Shown here one piece after another: positions 1 to 7,863 of a stretch of DNA of 39,754 nt (position 1 is the first letter of the stretch; each line of letters opens with the position of its first letter). The notes beneath the pieces were generated by a model. The model was given only the letters and a program-made list of their open reading frames with translations, did not search any database and was not told the DNA's origin. Made by a program: the position numbers and the translations under genes. The stretch is taken from NCBI GenBank assembly GCA_964588385.1, contig CAZPPG010000034.1:1-39754 (forward strand), given 5' to 3'. This DNA is from JAHBWV01 sp964588385. Its GTDB lineage: Bacteria; Planctomycetota; Phycisphaerae; Phycisphaerales; UBA1924.

Positions 1-287
1 ACGGGCGTGGTGAGCGGGCCCTTGATGCCGACGAGGTACTTCTTGAAGTCCTCGAGGGTCTGGTCGGGGAGCCAGTTGCCGGTCTTGTTGAAGGCCTTCT
101 CGCCGGCGAGGACCTCGTGCCAGTGGAGCTTGCGCTTGCCGCCGTAGGCCTTTTCGACGGCGGCGTCGAAGGTGCGGACGGAGGCGCGCCAGATGTCGGG
201 GCCGGTGCCATCGCCCTCGATGAAGGGGATGATGGGGTCGTTGGGGACGTTGAGCTTGCCGCCGGACATGGTGATGGAGGTGGGCAT
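1..287 (-). CDS. icd: Isocitrate dehydrogenase (NADP-type), N-terminal 95 residues, runs off the window
   Basis: This is the start of a TCA-cycle enzyme that oxidatively decarboxylates isocitrate to 2-oxoglutarate in the cytoplasm. The visible protein begins MPTSITMSGGKLNVPNDP and continues with IIPFIEGDGTGPDIW. It then has a VEKAYGG segment, a GEKAFNKTGNWLP segment and IKGPLTTP at the window edge. This order matches the N-terminal nucleotide- and substrate-binding lobe of E. coli-type Icd. The ATG at 287 is preceded by a GGAG ribosome site at the usual distance; an internal ATG lies six codons further in. The C-terminal part lies outside the window. Family assignment is strong; cofactor preference is inferred from the overall type only. 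Confidence 0.9.
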   Translation of the reverse strand, partial: MPTSITMSGGKLNVPNDPIIPFIEGDGTGPDIWRASVRTFDAAVEKAYGGKRKLHWHEVLAGEKAFNKTGNWLPDQTLEDFKKYLVGIKGPLTTP

Positions 288-396
288 GGGGAACTCCAAA
301 TGGCAGAGCGAAAATCGCAAAGCGAAAATGAAGAGAAGACAGGGCGGGATGGTAGGGAGGAAGAGTGGGCGTTCGTGGCAGGCGGTGGAAATGAAA

Positions 397-426
397 GCGT
401 CCCGCGCGGGTGAGGCGGCGGGACGC
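397..426 (-). terminator. Rho-independent terminator after the DUF2950 gene
   Basis: Read on the minus strand, GCGTCCCGC and GCGGGACGC form a perfect 9-bp stem around a 12-base loop, followed directly by the T-rich tail TTTCATTTCC. It lies 43 bases past the stop of the DUF2950 gene and before icd, so it probably separates the two transcripts. Confidence 0.6.
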
Positions 427-468
427 GGGGGAGCGGGAGGCGGATGTGAGAAGAGGAGGCGGCGCGGC

Positions 469-1404
469 TCAGCGGACGATGGTCCAGTCGGCGTCCGGGC
501 TGAAGGTGGGCATGGTTGAGCAGACGCGCTCGGTGCGGTTGCCAAGGTCCTTCTCGTAGAGGACGCCGTCGTGGCGGACCATGAACGACATGATGCCGGA
601 GTTTCCGTAATCGGCGGGGTAGGCGACGATGGCGAAGCCCTCGGTCATGCGTCCGTTGACGATGTAGGACATCGGGCCGCCGGGCGCCTCGACGCCCTGG
701 GCGGTGAGGATGCGGTACAGGTAGCCCTCGTAGGGGCGCGGGCCGACATCGCTTGCGGAGCGCGTGTAGCCCTCCGCCGCGGCGCTGGCGACGAGCTCTC
801 CGAGGGGGCTGATCGGCTCGTTATCCGCGTGCGGCCAGTAGAGCCCGTTGCGCTTGCCGGGCTCGCTGAGGAAGCGGCGGGCGAACTCGCGGGCCCCGTC
901 GCCGTCGGGATCGAGCGTGGCGTATTCGTGCTGGGCATCCACGATGGCGCGGCAGACCTCTATGGCGTAGAGCTCGTTGCGACCGATCCGGCGGGCGAGA
1001 ATCTCTTCGCGTCCGGCGACCGTGTCGAATGACCACGTGTCGGAGGCGCGCGTGAGCGGGATGGGGAAGGGCCAGGCCTGTGAGCCGACGACGAGCGTCG
1101 CGACGTCTTCCTCGGTCACGATCTCGTGGCGCTCGTCGTAGGAGGCAAGGAAGGAGGCGATGCCGCGCTGGTCCGCGACGGCGTCTCCGGACTTTGTGAT
1201 CTCTTTCGCGTCCGCGCCGAGGACCGTCTGGAGCTTGGCGTCGTCGACGGGGCGGAGGGCGTCAACCAGCGCGGTGACGGCGGCGTCGGGAGAGTCGTAG
1301 CGAGCGGGCGCTGCGCGGCACGCGCCGAGCAGCGACGCAAGGGCGAGCAAGGGAACCAGGGCCGGGGCGATGATGCGGATTCGCGTTGTCCTGCGGGTCG
1401 GCAT
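469..1404 (-). CDS. DUF2950 family lipoprotein
   Basis: This 311-residue protein belongs to the DUF2950 family, whose function is not established. The N terminus has a basic stretch, a hydrophobic core and a lipobox LLGAC, so Cys29 is the likely lipidated residue and the protein should be membrane-anchored in the periplasm. Family features include the early DSPDAAVTALVDALR segment, the central YAIEVCRAIVDAQHEYA segment, GLYWP, and the C-terminal segments YRILTAQG, GFAIVAYPADYGNSGIMSF and DLG. A GGAG site precedes the ATG. It follows the DUF3300 gene by about 90 bases on the same strand; these two families are commonly neighbours, so they probably act together. A terminator-like hairpin follows it. 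Confidence 0.85.
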   Translation of the reverse strand: MPTRRTTRIRIIAPALVPLLALASLLGACRAAPARYDSPDAAVTALVDALRPVDDAKLQTVLGADAKEITKSGDAVADQRGIASFLASYDERHEIVTEEDVATLVVGSQAWPFPIPLTRASDTWSFDTVAGREEILARRIGRNELYAIEVCRAIVDAQHEYATLDPDGDGAREFARRFLSEPGKRNGLYWPHADNEPISPLGELVASAAAEGYTRSASDVGPRPYEGYLYRILTAQGVEAPGGPMSYIVNGRMTEGFAIVAYPADYGNSGIMSFMVRHDGVLYEKDLGNRTERVCSTMPTFSPDADWTIVR

Positions 1405-1494
1405 GGGCGATTCTCCGGGCAGTTGGGCTTTGCGATGGATCAGGTGGGATATCGAACGAGAGATGCCGCGATGAGGGCGTGCGGGATTGCGCGA

Positions 1495-2763
1495 TCAGCG
1501 CCTGCCGCCACCGCGCCCGCCACCGCCCCGGCCGCCTCCGCCGCCTCGGCTTGCGCCGCTGCTGCGGCTTGGGCCGGAGCTTCTGGAGGATGAAGCGCAG
1601 CTGGTGTTGCCTCGTTCGCTCTGGGCGCGTGCTGTGCGGCCGTCGGCGCCGGCTCCGCCGAAGGCGCTGTTGCCGGCAGAGTTCTGGCGTGTCGTTCCTC
1701 GCTCGGCGGCCCGGCCCTGCTGCGCGGCGCGGTCGGCGGCGCCGGGCTGGCGAAACTGATCCGCATCGCCTCGCGACAGGTCGGAGCGGCCCGCTTCGGC
1801 GCGGCCGCGGTACTGTTCGCGGGCCGCCGCGGCCTGGCGGCTGGATGTGCCGCCGAACTGCCTCGCCGAGGCCTGGTCACGGTATGGAACGCCGTCGCGG
1901 TGCGCGGGGTTGTGCTTCCATGAGCCGTTGTTGATGTTGGTGCGGCTGCGATCGATGTTTCTGTTGAAGTTGGTGTTGCGGTTGATGTCGATGTCGACGT
2001 CGCCGCCGTTCCAGTCGCAGTTGCCCCAGGCGTAGCCCCACGCGGCTCCGCACGCGACGCCGAGACCGAATGAGACGACGTTGCTGGCGACGTAGCCGGG
2101 CGGGTAATAGGGATACGGGGGATACGCCGGGTATGGCCACGTGCCATAGATGATCGTCGGGTCGTACGAGGGGACGTAGATCACTTCGGGGCTGGAGGAT
2201 TCGATGACGATGGTCTGGGTGGATCCCGCGCCGGAGACCGTGACGTTCTGCTCCGCCGTGGACTTGAGGTTGCCGGTGTCATTGGCCTTGGAGCGGAGCG
2301 TCTGGACGGTGTCCATGACCTGCTTCTGCTGGCTGATGAACGCGTCGCCGAGTTGCTGCGTCCAACTGAGCTTGTCGCTGAGCATCGCGAGCACGTCGGG
2401 GAAGTTCACGAGCGACTTCACGCTCGGGTCCCAGGTCTGCGCCTCCAGAGCGGTGGCGAACGCGTCCTTGTTCAGCGAGGCGTTGGCCTTGGCCCATCGC
2501 TCGGCCTCCACGATCTCCAGTGGATAGGTCGAGGCCATCAGAACCTGTGAGAGAAGGGAGTCGGGGTAGAGGGCGATCGGGGCGAGCATCTGCTCGAGCT
2601 GCTCTTGCGAGAAAGGTTGGGCATCGGCCGGAGCGGCTGCGGTTGGGGCCGAGCTCGGCGCGGCCTGCGCCTGAGCTCCGGACGGCGCCACCCCGGCGAG
2701 GGTGACGAATGGGAGCCAGGCGACAAAGCCCGCTGCCTGCATGAATCGATGTGGACGACGCAT
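1495..2763 (-). CDS. DUF3300 family secreted protein with Gly/Arg-rich tail
   Basis: This 422-residue protein carries the DUF3300 domain at about residues 50-260, recognised from LAPIALYPDSLLSQVLMAST, WAKAN, WDPSVKSLVNFPDVL and the PEVIYVPSYDPTIIYG segment. The ATG at 2763 was chosen over an upstream ATG at 2871 because it follows a GGAGA site and starts a normal signal peptide ending near residue 32. The middle has a Tyr/Pro-rich stretch and a GVACGAAWGYAWG segment. The last 90 or so residues are low-complexity: Ala/Gln/Arg-rich, then Ser-rich, ending in repeated RGGGG units. The role of the family is unknown; it is probably exported and paired with the DUF2950 lipoprotein just downstream. 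Confidence 0.85.
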   Translation of the reverse strand: MRRPHRFMQAAGFVAWLPFVTLAGVAPSGAQAQAAPSSAPTAAAPADAQPFSQEQLEQMLAPIALYPDSLLSQVLMASTYPLEIVEAERWAKANASLNKDAFATALEAQTWDPSVKSLVNFPDVLAMLSDKLSWTQQLGDAFISQQKQVMDTVQTLRSKANDTGNLKSTAEQNVTVSGAGSTQTIVIESSSPEVIYVPSYDPTIIYGTWPYPAYPPYPYYPPGYVASNVVSFGLGVACGAAWGYAWGNCDWNGGDVDIDINRNTNFNRNIDRSRTNINNGSWKHNPAHRDGVPYRDQASARQFGGTSSRQAAAAREQYRGRAEAGRSDLSRGDADQFRQPGAADRAAQQGRAAERGTTRQNSAGNSAFGGAGADGRTARAQSERGNTSCASSSRSSGPSRSSGASRGGGGGRGGGGRGGGRR

Positions 2764-3135
2764 GGTGAAGTCTCCGTCAAGGTGTGAGCCGTGTCGTGCG
2801 GATGGATCACGGGGAAACGAGAGCGGCGGCGGCAAGGCGAGCATCTCACTCGGGGCCGTTGTCCGGCGCACTCACGTGGGAACTGCCTCCGAGGGGGAAC
2901 GGCACGGGTTGCGTGCCGAAGGTGAAACGCCGACGTGCCATCGGGTTGATTGGAACGGTCCACTGCTCAGACATCCGGTCGTGGGTGCCCTTGGGGTTGA
3001 GGGCGAGTGTCGGCGAGAGTGGGTGTGCGCGGCTTTCATGCGTGCGGTCCTCGGTTCGTGAGCGTGAGATCGAGTCTCGCGTTGCCGACGCGTACAGAGT
3101 TGACGGTGAGGAGGGAGGTTCGATCCAAAGCGGCG
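2764..3135. other. Intergenic stretch without a recognisable gene
   Basis: No reading frame here has family features or a good ribosome site. The segment presumably carries the promoter of the DUF3300 gene and the end of the DUF4239 transcript. One 6-bp hairpin (CGGCAC, 7-base loop, GTGCCG) lies at 2900-2918. No other structure was seen. Confidence 0.5.
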
Positions 3136-3930
3136 TTATCGATCGGTGTTCATCAACTGGTCATAGATGAGCTGGTACGGCGCGGATGAGATGCCCAGAT
3201 CGCCCCGGTAGGGGCGGTCGAGCGCGACGATGAGGAAGATAACCAGTCCGATGAAGGTGGAGAGGAGGACCGCGTGGATGGACTGGAAGCGGACGTCGTC
3301 GACCTTGAAGAAGAATGAAGAGGTGAGGCCGATGAGGGCGCCTGCGCCGACCACGATCCACATGACGGTGGGGAGGGCGGTGGTGACGGAGTCCAGGCGA
3401 AGGCGTCGCGCCAGGACCATCGTGTTGTACGCACGGAACGCCTCCGCATGGATGATCTTCTGGGAATCGGACGATGGCTGGAAGGCGAGAAGGTCGTGCT
3501 CGAGGACATCAATGCGTGCCACGCCGCCCAAGGGAACCACGCCCTTGCGTTGGAGCGGCCACGCCTCTTCGATCACGTAACGGGTGTACTCGCGCAGTTC
3601 GGCGTGCACGGTTGAGCGGAACGGCTCGGGATACGTGTCCACATCGCGATAGAGCGCGGCGATCGCGGCGGCCTCGCCGGTGACGAGCTTGGCGGTGTCC
3701 GAGTAGGCCTGCCAGACGCCGACGGCGATGAGGGCGGTGGCAAGGCCGTAGAAGACCATGACGGCCTGGAGCATCGCGCCGCCGAACTCCGAATCCGAAA
3801 CCTGCACGCGGAGGTGCGGGAGCACGAAGCGGCGGACGACGAGAAGTCCGATGATGGAATAGAGACCGAGCGCGAGGATGATCGCCGGTCCGATGATGGC
3901 CAGGGGAATGTCGAAGATGAAGTCGGGCAT
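3136..3930 (-). CDS. DUF4239 (bestrophin-like) inner-membrane protein
   Basis: A 264-residue membrane protein of the DUF4239/bestrophin-like family. Four hydrophobic segments are visible, at about residues 9-32, 52-74, 187-208 and 219-240. Between the second and third is a soluble helical region starting TGEAAAIAALYRDVDTYP, typical of the family. The segment GLTSSFFFKVDD and the C-terminal ALDRPYRGDLGISSAPYQ are also characteristic. The start at 3930 gives a short N terminus before the first span; another ATG at 3960 is possible and neither has a strong ribosome site. Transport function is only suggested by the distant bestrophin relation. Confidence 0.8.
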   Translation of the reverse strand: MPDFIFDIPLAIIGPAIILALGLYSIIGLLVVRRFVLPHLRVQVSDSEFGGAMLQAVMVFYGLATALIAVGVWQAYSDTAKLVTGEAAAIAALYRDVDTYPEPFRSTVHAELREYTRYVIEEAWPLQRKGVVPLGGVARIDVLEHDLLAFQPSSDSQKIIHAEAFRAYNTMVLARRLRLDSVTTALPTVMWIVVGAGALIGLTSSFFFKVDDVRFQSIHAVLLSTFIGLVIFLIVALDRPYRGDLGISSAPYQLIYDQLMNTDR

Positions 3931-4216
3931 GCTTTGGGATCCGTGTCGGGTGCTGAACATGTCTGGCGGGAAGCTGCTCCGCGTCACCACGGAGCGAGGA
4001 TCGATCGCCAGCCGCGCTTTATGTCAACGACGGTCGATGCGCGGACGCGGGCCAACTCGCGGCCGGCGTGGTGTGATGGTTGAGAAGCGCGAAGCGCGGC
4101 CCCGGTCCCGGCCCCCGGTGCGCGGGCCTCTTGGCGGCGTTGACCCGCGATTGCGCTTTGATCGATCGTGGTCCGGCGCGGTGAGCACAGCTTTCTCCTC
4201 TACAGGGAATGGCGGC

Positions 4217-5461
4217 TCAGGGACTCGTTGCGGGAATGGGGGCGGGTCGCCTGTCGGCGTCGAATCCGGGTGGCGACTTGTGCCACGGGTATCCGCCCGC
4301 GCCGACGGCCTGCGCGAAACCGACGTCGAAAAGCTTGGTCATGTAGACGGGGTCGAACGCTTCCTCGGCCTGCTCGTCGAACGTGGCGGGAATGAAGGCG
4401 AGATTGAAGTCAACCCCGTCGCGCTGCGAGGTCATGTAGATTCGGTAGAGATCGCCCACGCCCTGTGTCTGGATCAGCGAGTCGATCGCCCGCCCGGCGA
4501 TGGAGAGGGTCTTGCGTCGCACGTCCACCCAGTTGGGGTCAAGGCGCGCGTTACGAATGATGTACGCGACACGATCGCGTCTGAACCCCTCGGCGGCGAC
4601 GGTCTCGTTGAGGTGGAGCGTGGGCGGATAGAGAAAGACCTGGGCCTTGGCGCCGCCGTCCACGTGCATCTCCTGATATTCCTTGCCGTCAACCTCAACA
4701 TCGAACATCACGGGCGGAAAGGCGGCAGGAATCGCCGCGGAGGCGATGAGGATGTTGTGGATGAGCGCAAGTGCTTCGGGCTTCCCCGTCGAGGCGATGG
4801 CGCCGATGTTCCAGATAACGCCCCGATTGGCGTCGAGGTTCGTGGTGGCGACCAAGAGAAGCCGTCCCTTGGCGTACTCAGCGGCGATCTCGCCCATCAT
4901 CTCCTCGTCGACGAGCGAAGCCAGGAGCTTGCGGAGCGGCACGGTGTCCATGAGCGCGTCGTCGTAGATCGCGGCGAGGATGCCGCGCTTGCGGGCGATC
5001 TCGGCGGTGGTGACGGACGTGTAGACCTTGCGGAGCTTCTCGTCGTACGCCGAACCGAGGAAGGCGAAGGGAGCGGTGAGGGCCCCGGTGCTGATCCCCG
5101 TGACGATTTTGAACTCGGGGCGGGTACCGGTGGTGGTCCAGCCGCAGAGGATGCCCGCGCCGTAGGCGCCCTCAGCGCCGCCACCGGAGATCGCCAGGTA
5201 GTTCGCGGGAGGCAGAGCGCCCGCGTGCCCCGCGTCCGCAAGATCGGTGAACTCAACTTTGCCGGCGCGGAAGAGCTCCTCAAGGAAGGGAGCGTTGAGC
5301 GTGTCGTCCCAGCTTCGGACGGCGGGGCTGTCCAGCACAACGGCACGATCTGCCAATGCGTCGGGAACGGCGGGGCGCCGCTGCGGAGAGGAGCACGCCG
5401 CAAGAGGAACCGCGGCAAGCAGCAGCGACGTGCGAAGGAGGCGTGCGAGGGACCGATTCAT
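4217..5461 (-). CDS. Patatin-like phospholipase lipoprotein
   Basis: A 414-residue predicted lipid acyl hydrolase. A signal sequence ends in the lipobox LAAC with Cys23. The patatin catalytic elements are in order: glycine-rich oxyanion loop SGGGAEGAYGAG at residues 92-103, nucleophile elbow GISTG with Ser124, and the DGG motif with Asp268, giving a complete Ser-Asp dyad. Patatins cleave acyl chains from phospholipids or related lipids. The ATG at 5461 follows CTGGAGA; the longer frame to 5548 has no advantage. As a lipoprotein it should act on periplasmic or outer-membrane lipids. It precedes, by 150 bases, an outer-membrane barrel gene, which may or may not be related. The substrate cannot be told from sequence. 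Confidence 0.9.
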   Translation of the reverse strand: MNRSLARLLRTSLLLAAVPLAACSSPQRRPAVPDALADRAVVLDSPAVRSWDDTLNAPFLEELFRAGKVEFTDLADAGHAGALPPANYLAISGGGAEGAYGAGILCGWTTTGTRPEFKIVTGISTGALTAPFAFLGSAYDEKLRKVYTSVTTAEIARKRGILAAIYDDALMDTVPLRKLLASLVDEEMMGEIAAEYAKGRLLLVATTNLDANRGVIWNIGAIASTGKPEALALIHNILIASAAIPAAFPPVMFDVEVDGKEYQEMHVDGGAKAQVFLYPPTLHLNETVAAEGFRRDRVAYIIRNARLDPNWVDVRRKTLSIAGRAIDSLIQTQGVGDLYRIYMTSQRDGVDFNLAFIPATFDEQAEEAFDPVYMTKLFDVGFAQAVGAGGYPWHKSPPGFDADRRPAPIPATSP

Positions 5462-5610
5462 CGGCGGGGTCTCCAGGAGGGTTGCGGTCAACGCGGTACG
5501 GGTGGGAAGATCGTGTTCCAGTGGGCTTTCATGTCCACGATGGTCCAACCCCCGGCCGCGGCTTCATCAAGGCCTTTGTCGAGCTTGCCGATGTGCGAGT
5601 CGCGGGCGCA

Positions 5611-6420
5611 TCAGAACGTGAATCCGAGGCCCAGGAACGGGCCGTGCATGAGGACATCGAACTCGAACTTGTCCGAGCCGGAGCCGTCGTCGTAATCGAC
5701 GTCGAACCAGCGGTAGCCGCCGACGAGGGAGAGACGCTTGTGCTTCCCGAGGTGGGCGTCCAGGCCGAGGATCACGTTCCACGCGAGGTCGGAGCCGCCG
5801 GCGCCGATGTCAAAGCGTGCAAAGCCGGTGATGCGTTCGGCCAGGTCAATGGTGGTTCGGACGCCGACGAATCCATCGACCCAGGTCTCGTCACGGCCCG
5901 GGTTTCTGGCCAGGGCGTCGAAGTTGACCTCCATGTCGAGGTAATAGAGGCGCAGGCCCGCGAGGGGCTCGATTCGGAAGCGACGGGCGGCGTTGTCGTT
6001 GACAGAGTTGTCGACGACGGCGTACGCGACGCCGGCCTCGAAGAATCCCTGTGAAACGTCGATGTCACCATCGCCGAGAAAGCGGCGATCCACATCATCC
6101 TCCGTCGCGAGGTACATGATGTCGCCGAAGACGGCGAATCGGTCCTTGCGGGCCTCGATGTGTCCGGTGAGTGCGAACTTGAAGTTATCGACGAGGTTCT
6201 CGAAGGAGTCGCCGACGGAGACATCGACATCGGCTTCCCGGCCCCGGACGGTCAGGTTTCCTTCCATCGCCGGCACCCAGAGGTAGGTGACGAACGAGAG
6301 CACCCACGTGTCGCCGTCAGCAGCAGGATCGGGCGATGGATTGGCCTGGGCGAGCGCAGGGCAGGCGGCGAGGATTCCCGCGGCGGTGAGGGCGACGAGT
6401 CGGTTCGCTGTGCGTTGCAC
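5611..6420 (-). CDS. Predicted outer-membrane beta-barrel protein
   Basis: About 269 residues. A signal peptide (ALTAAGILAACPALAQA) is followed by alternating amphipathic strands such as WVLSFVTYLWVP, FAVFGDIMYLA, RIEPLAGLRLYYLDMEV, SLVGGYRWFDVDY and a terminal Phe (FLGLGFTF), as in outer-membrane barrels. Acidic turns separate the strands. I place the start at a GTG (6420), which follows AGAGAGA and begins the signal peptide cleanly. An ATG at 6447 would add nine residues but has no ribosome site. It begins about 30 bases after the stop of the preceding membrane-protein gene, so the two are probably co-transcribed. No specific channel or receptor family is recognised. Confidence 0.65.
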   Translation of the reverse strand: MQRTANRLVALTAAGILAACPALAQANPSPDPAADGDTWVLSFVTYLWVPAMEGNLTVRGREADVDVSVGDSFENLVDNFKFALTGHIEARKDRFAVFGDIMYLATEDDVDRRFLGDGDIDVSQGFFEAGVAYAVVDNSVNDNAARRFRIEPLAGLRLYYLDMEVNFDALARNPGRDETWVDGFVGVRTTIDLAERITGFARFDIGAGGSDLAWNVILGLDAHLGKHKRLSLVGGYRWFDVDYDDGSGSDKFEFDVLMHGPFLGLGFTF

Positions 6421-6450
6421 GATTGGTTCTCTCTTGGATTGTGGCATGGA

Positions 6451-7161
6451 TCAGCCGAGTGAGACGGGCAGAAAGGCCAGACGGCCCAGGGCGATCAGAA
6501 AGATGATAACGGCGGCCACGCCGAGGAATCGGCGTGCGCGCGGGGAGTCCAGGGTTCCGGTGATGCCTCCGAAGAAGAGCACCGAGGCAAACATGAGCGT
6601 GAGCAGGACATAGTCGGCCGAGGCGCGCCCGGCGATCTGCACCTGTTCGCGGAGCGACGCCGCTTCGTCGCGCTTGGCGGCGGCGCTGGCTTCTTGGTCG
6701 AGCATGTATTCCGGGCGCTGGAGCGGCCCCTTGACGCTGGGGTCCGTGAGGACGCCCTCGGCGAGGGCGGCTTTGATGGCATCGCGGAGGGCGGGCCTCA
6801 TGCGCGCGAGGTGTGCCTCCTGGGACTGGACGTCTCCCTGCCGGAGCACGTCCCAGTAGGAGAGCATCGCCATGCCGTCGAACGTGCGGAGCTGCAGGCC
6901 CACGATGGTGTCCTCGGCCGCCTGGCGCTCGGCGGAGTCCGCGGCGTCCTGATTCAGCAGCTGATCTCCGCCCCAGTTGCTGGCCTGATACCCGCACCAC
7001 GTCGAGGCGAGGGACGCCATGGCGAGGAGGACGGCGACGAAGAGTTCGAACCGGCCCCGTTGACGCGAGGAGTCGACGGCGGTGAAAATGCGTTCGAGCA
7101 ACTCGCGGTCGGTCGGCGACGCGTCGGCGTGTGCGGCGATCTCGTTGGGTGGATTGGGCAT
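6451..7161 (-). CDS. Three-span inner-membrane protein, function unknown
   Basis: A 236-residue protein with one hydrophobic segment at about residues 38-56 and two near the C terminus at 184-202 and 212-231. The first span is followed by the conserved-looking WCGYQASNWGGDQ. The roughly 120 residues between are helical, charged and Ala-rich, and probably lie on one side of the membrane. The pattern (helical soluble domain, then ADYVLLTLMFASVLFFGGI) resembles uncharacterised bacterial membrane proteins, but I cannot name a family with confidence. No strong ribosome site is seen before the ATG. It sits in a same-strand run of envelope genes, close to the downstream barrel gene. Confidence 0.65.
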   Translation of the reverse strand: MPNPPNEIAAHADASPTDRELLERIFTAVDSSRQRGRFELFVAVLLAMASLASTWCGYQASNWGGDQLLNQDAADSAERQAAEDTIVGLQLRTFDGMAMLSYWDVLRQGDVQSQEAHLARMRPALRDAIKAALAEGVLTDPSVKGPLQRPEYMLDQEASAAAKRDEAASLREQVQIAGRASADYVLLTLMFASVLFFGGITGTLDSPRARRFLGVAAVIIFLIALGRLAFLPVSLG

Positions 7162-7233
7162 GCGGATCGTCGGGTGAAGTCTCGGGTCGCGCGCTGGCGC
7201 GTCCCGAGAACAATGCGCGTGTGACGCGGGGGC

Positions 7234-7800
7234 TTACTCGGTGTAGCCGAGGGGCTGATAACGGAGGTAGTCAAGGGCGACATTCACGCCGGCCATGAGC
7301 CCGGAGCTTGCCCCCTGGTAAACGGCAACGCCGTTCTCAAACCGACCAACGGCGCTGGTGCCCTCCTGGGCGACAACGACGACGCCGGAGACGGAGCCGC
7401 TGAGCTGGTTGGCCTTGAACTTATCCATGGTGGCCTGGTCCTGGATGACGACGAGCATCTTGAAGCCGCGGACGCCGGCCTGAAGCCCGAAGGAGCCGGT
7501 ATTGAGTGCGCCCCAGCCGATCTGGGTGTCATTGGGCTTGTTGACCATGGCGCGGCCGTACTGGCCGCCGCCGAAGACGATGCCCCACTGGCCGACCTCG
7601 GGGTAGATGAGGTAACCGGCAGAGTTGTTGATCTGCTCCTTGAGCCCGGGGACCTGGCGCTCGAACCAGCGCGTGGCGGCCCGGGACTCGTCAATAAAGC
7701 TCTCGGTGTTCTCCGCCTTGGGCGCGGTCGAGCAGGCGGAGACGAAAGAGAGCGTGACGAGGGAGAGCAATGTCAGGAGTGTGATGCGTACGGCTGTCAT
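7234..7800 (-). CDS. SYLF-domain (Ysc84-like) lipoprotein
   Basis: A 188-residue lipoprotein: the signal sequence ends in the lipobox VSAC with Cys23, and an AAGAGGAA ribosome site precedes the ATG. The rest is the SYLF/Ysc84 domain, recognised by AGYLIYPEVGQWGIVFGGGQ, the GWGALNTGSFGLQAGVRGFKMLVVIQD region, and the ending GLMAGVNVALDYLRYQPLG. In eukaryotes this domain binds phosphoinositides. In bacteria it occurs in short lipoproteins whose role is unknown, with lipid binding plausible. Its place among other envelope genes fits a periplasmic role. The length is normal and no residues are obviously missing. Confidence 0.85.
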   Translation of the reverse strand: MTAVRITLLTLLSLVTLSFVSACSTAPKAENTESFIDESRAATRWFERQVPGLKEQINNSAGYLIYPEVGQWGIVFGGGQYGRAMVNKPNDTQIGWGALNTGSFGLQAGVRGFKMLVVIQDQATMDKFKANQLSGSVSGVVVVAQEGTSAVGRFENGVAVYQGASSGLMAGVNVALDYLRYQPLGYTE

Positions 7801-7863
7801 GTTTGAGTTCCTCTTCTCGATGGGCTGTGCTGGCGCCCGTGTGGGGGGGCGGTTCAGAGCGGA

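Noticed and set aside
3878..5695. A 605-codon plus-strand frame over the patatin gene
   Set aside because: Antisense shadow of a gene with a full catalytic dyad; no ribosome site and no recognisable domain.
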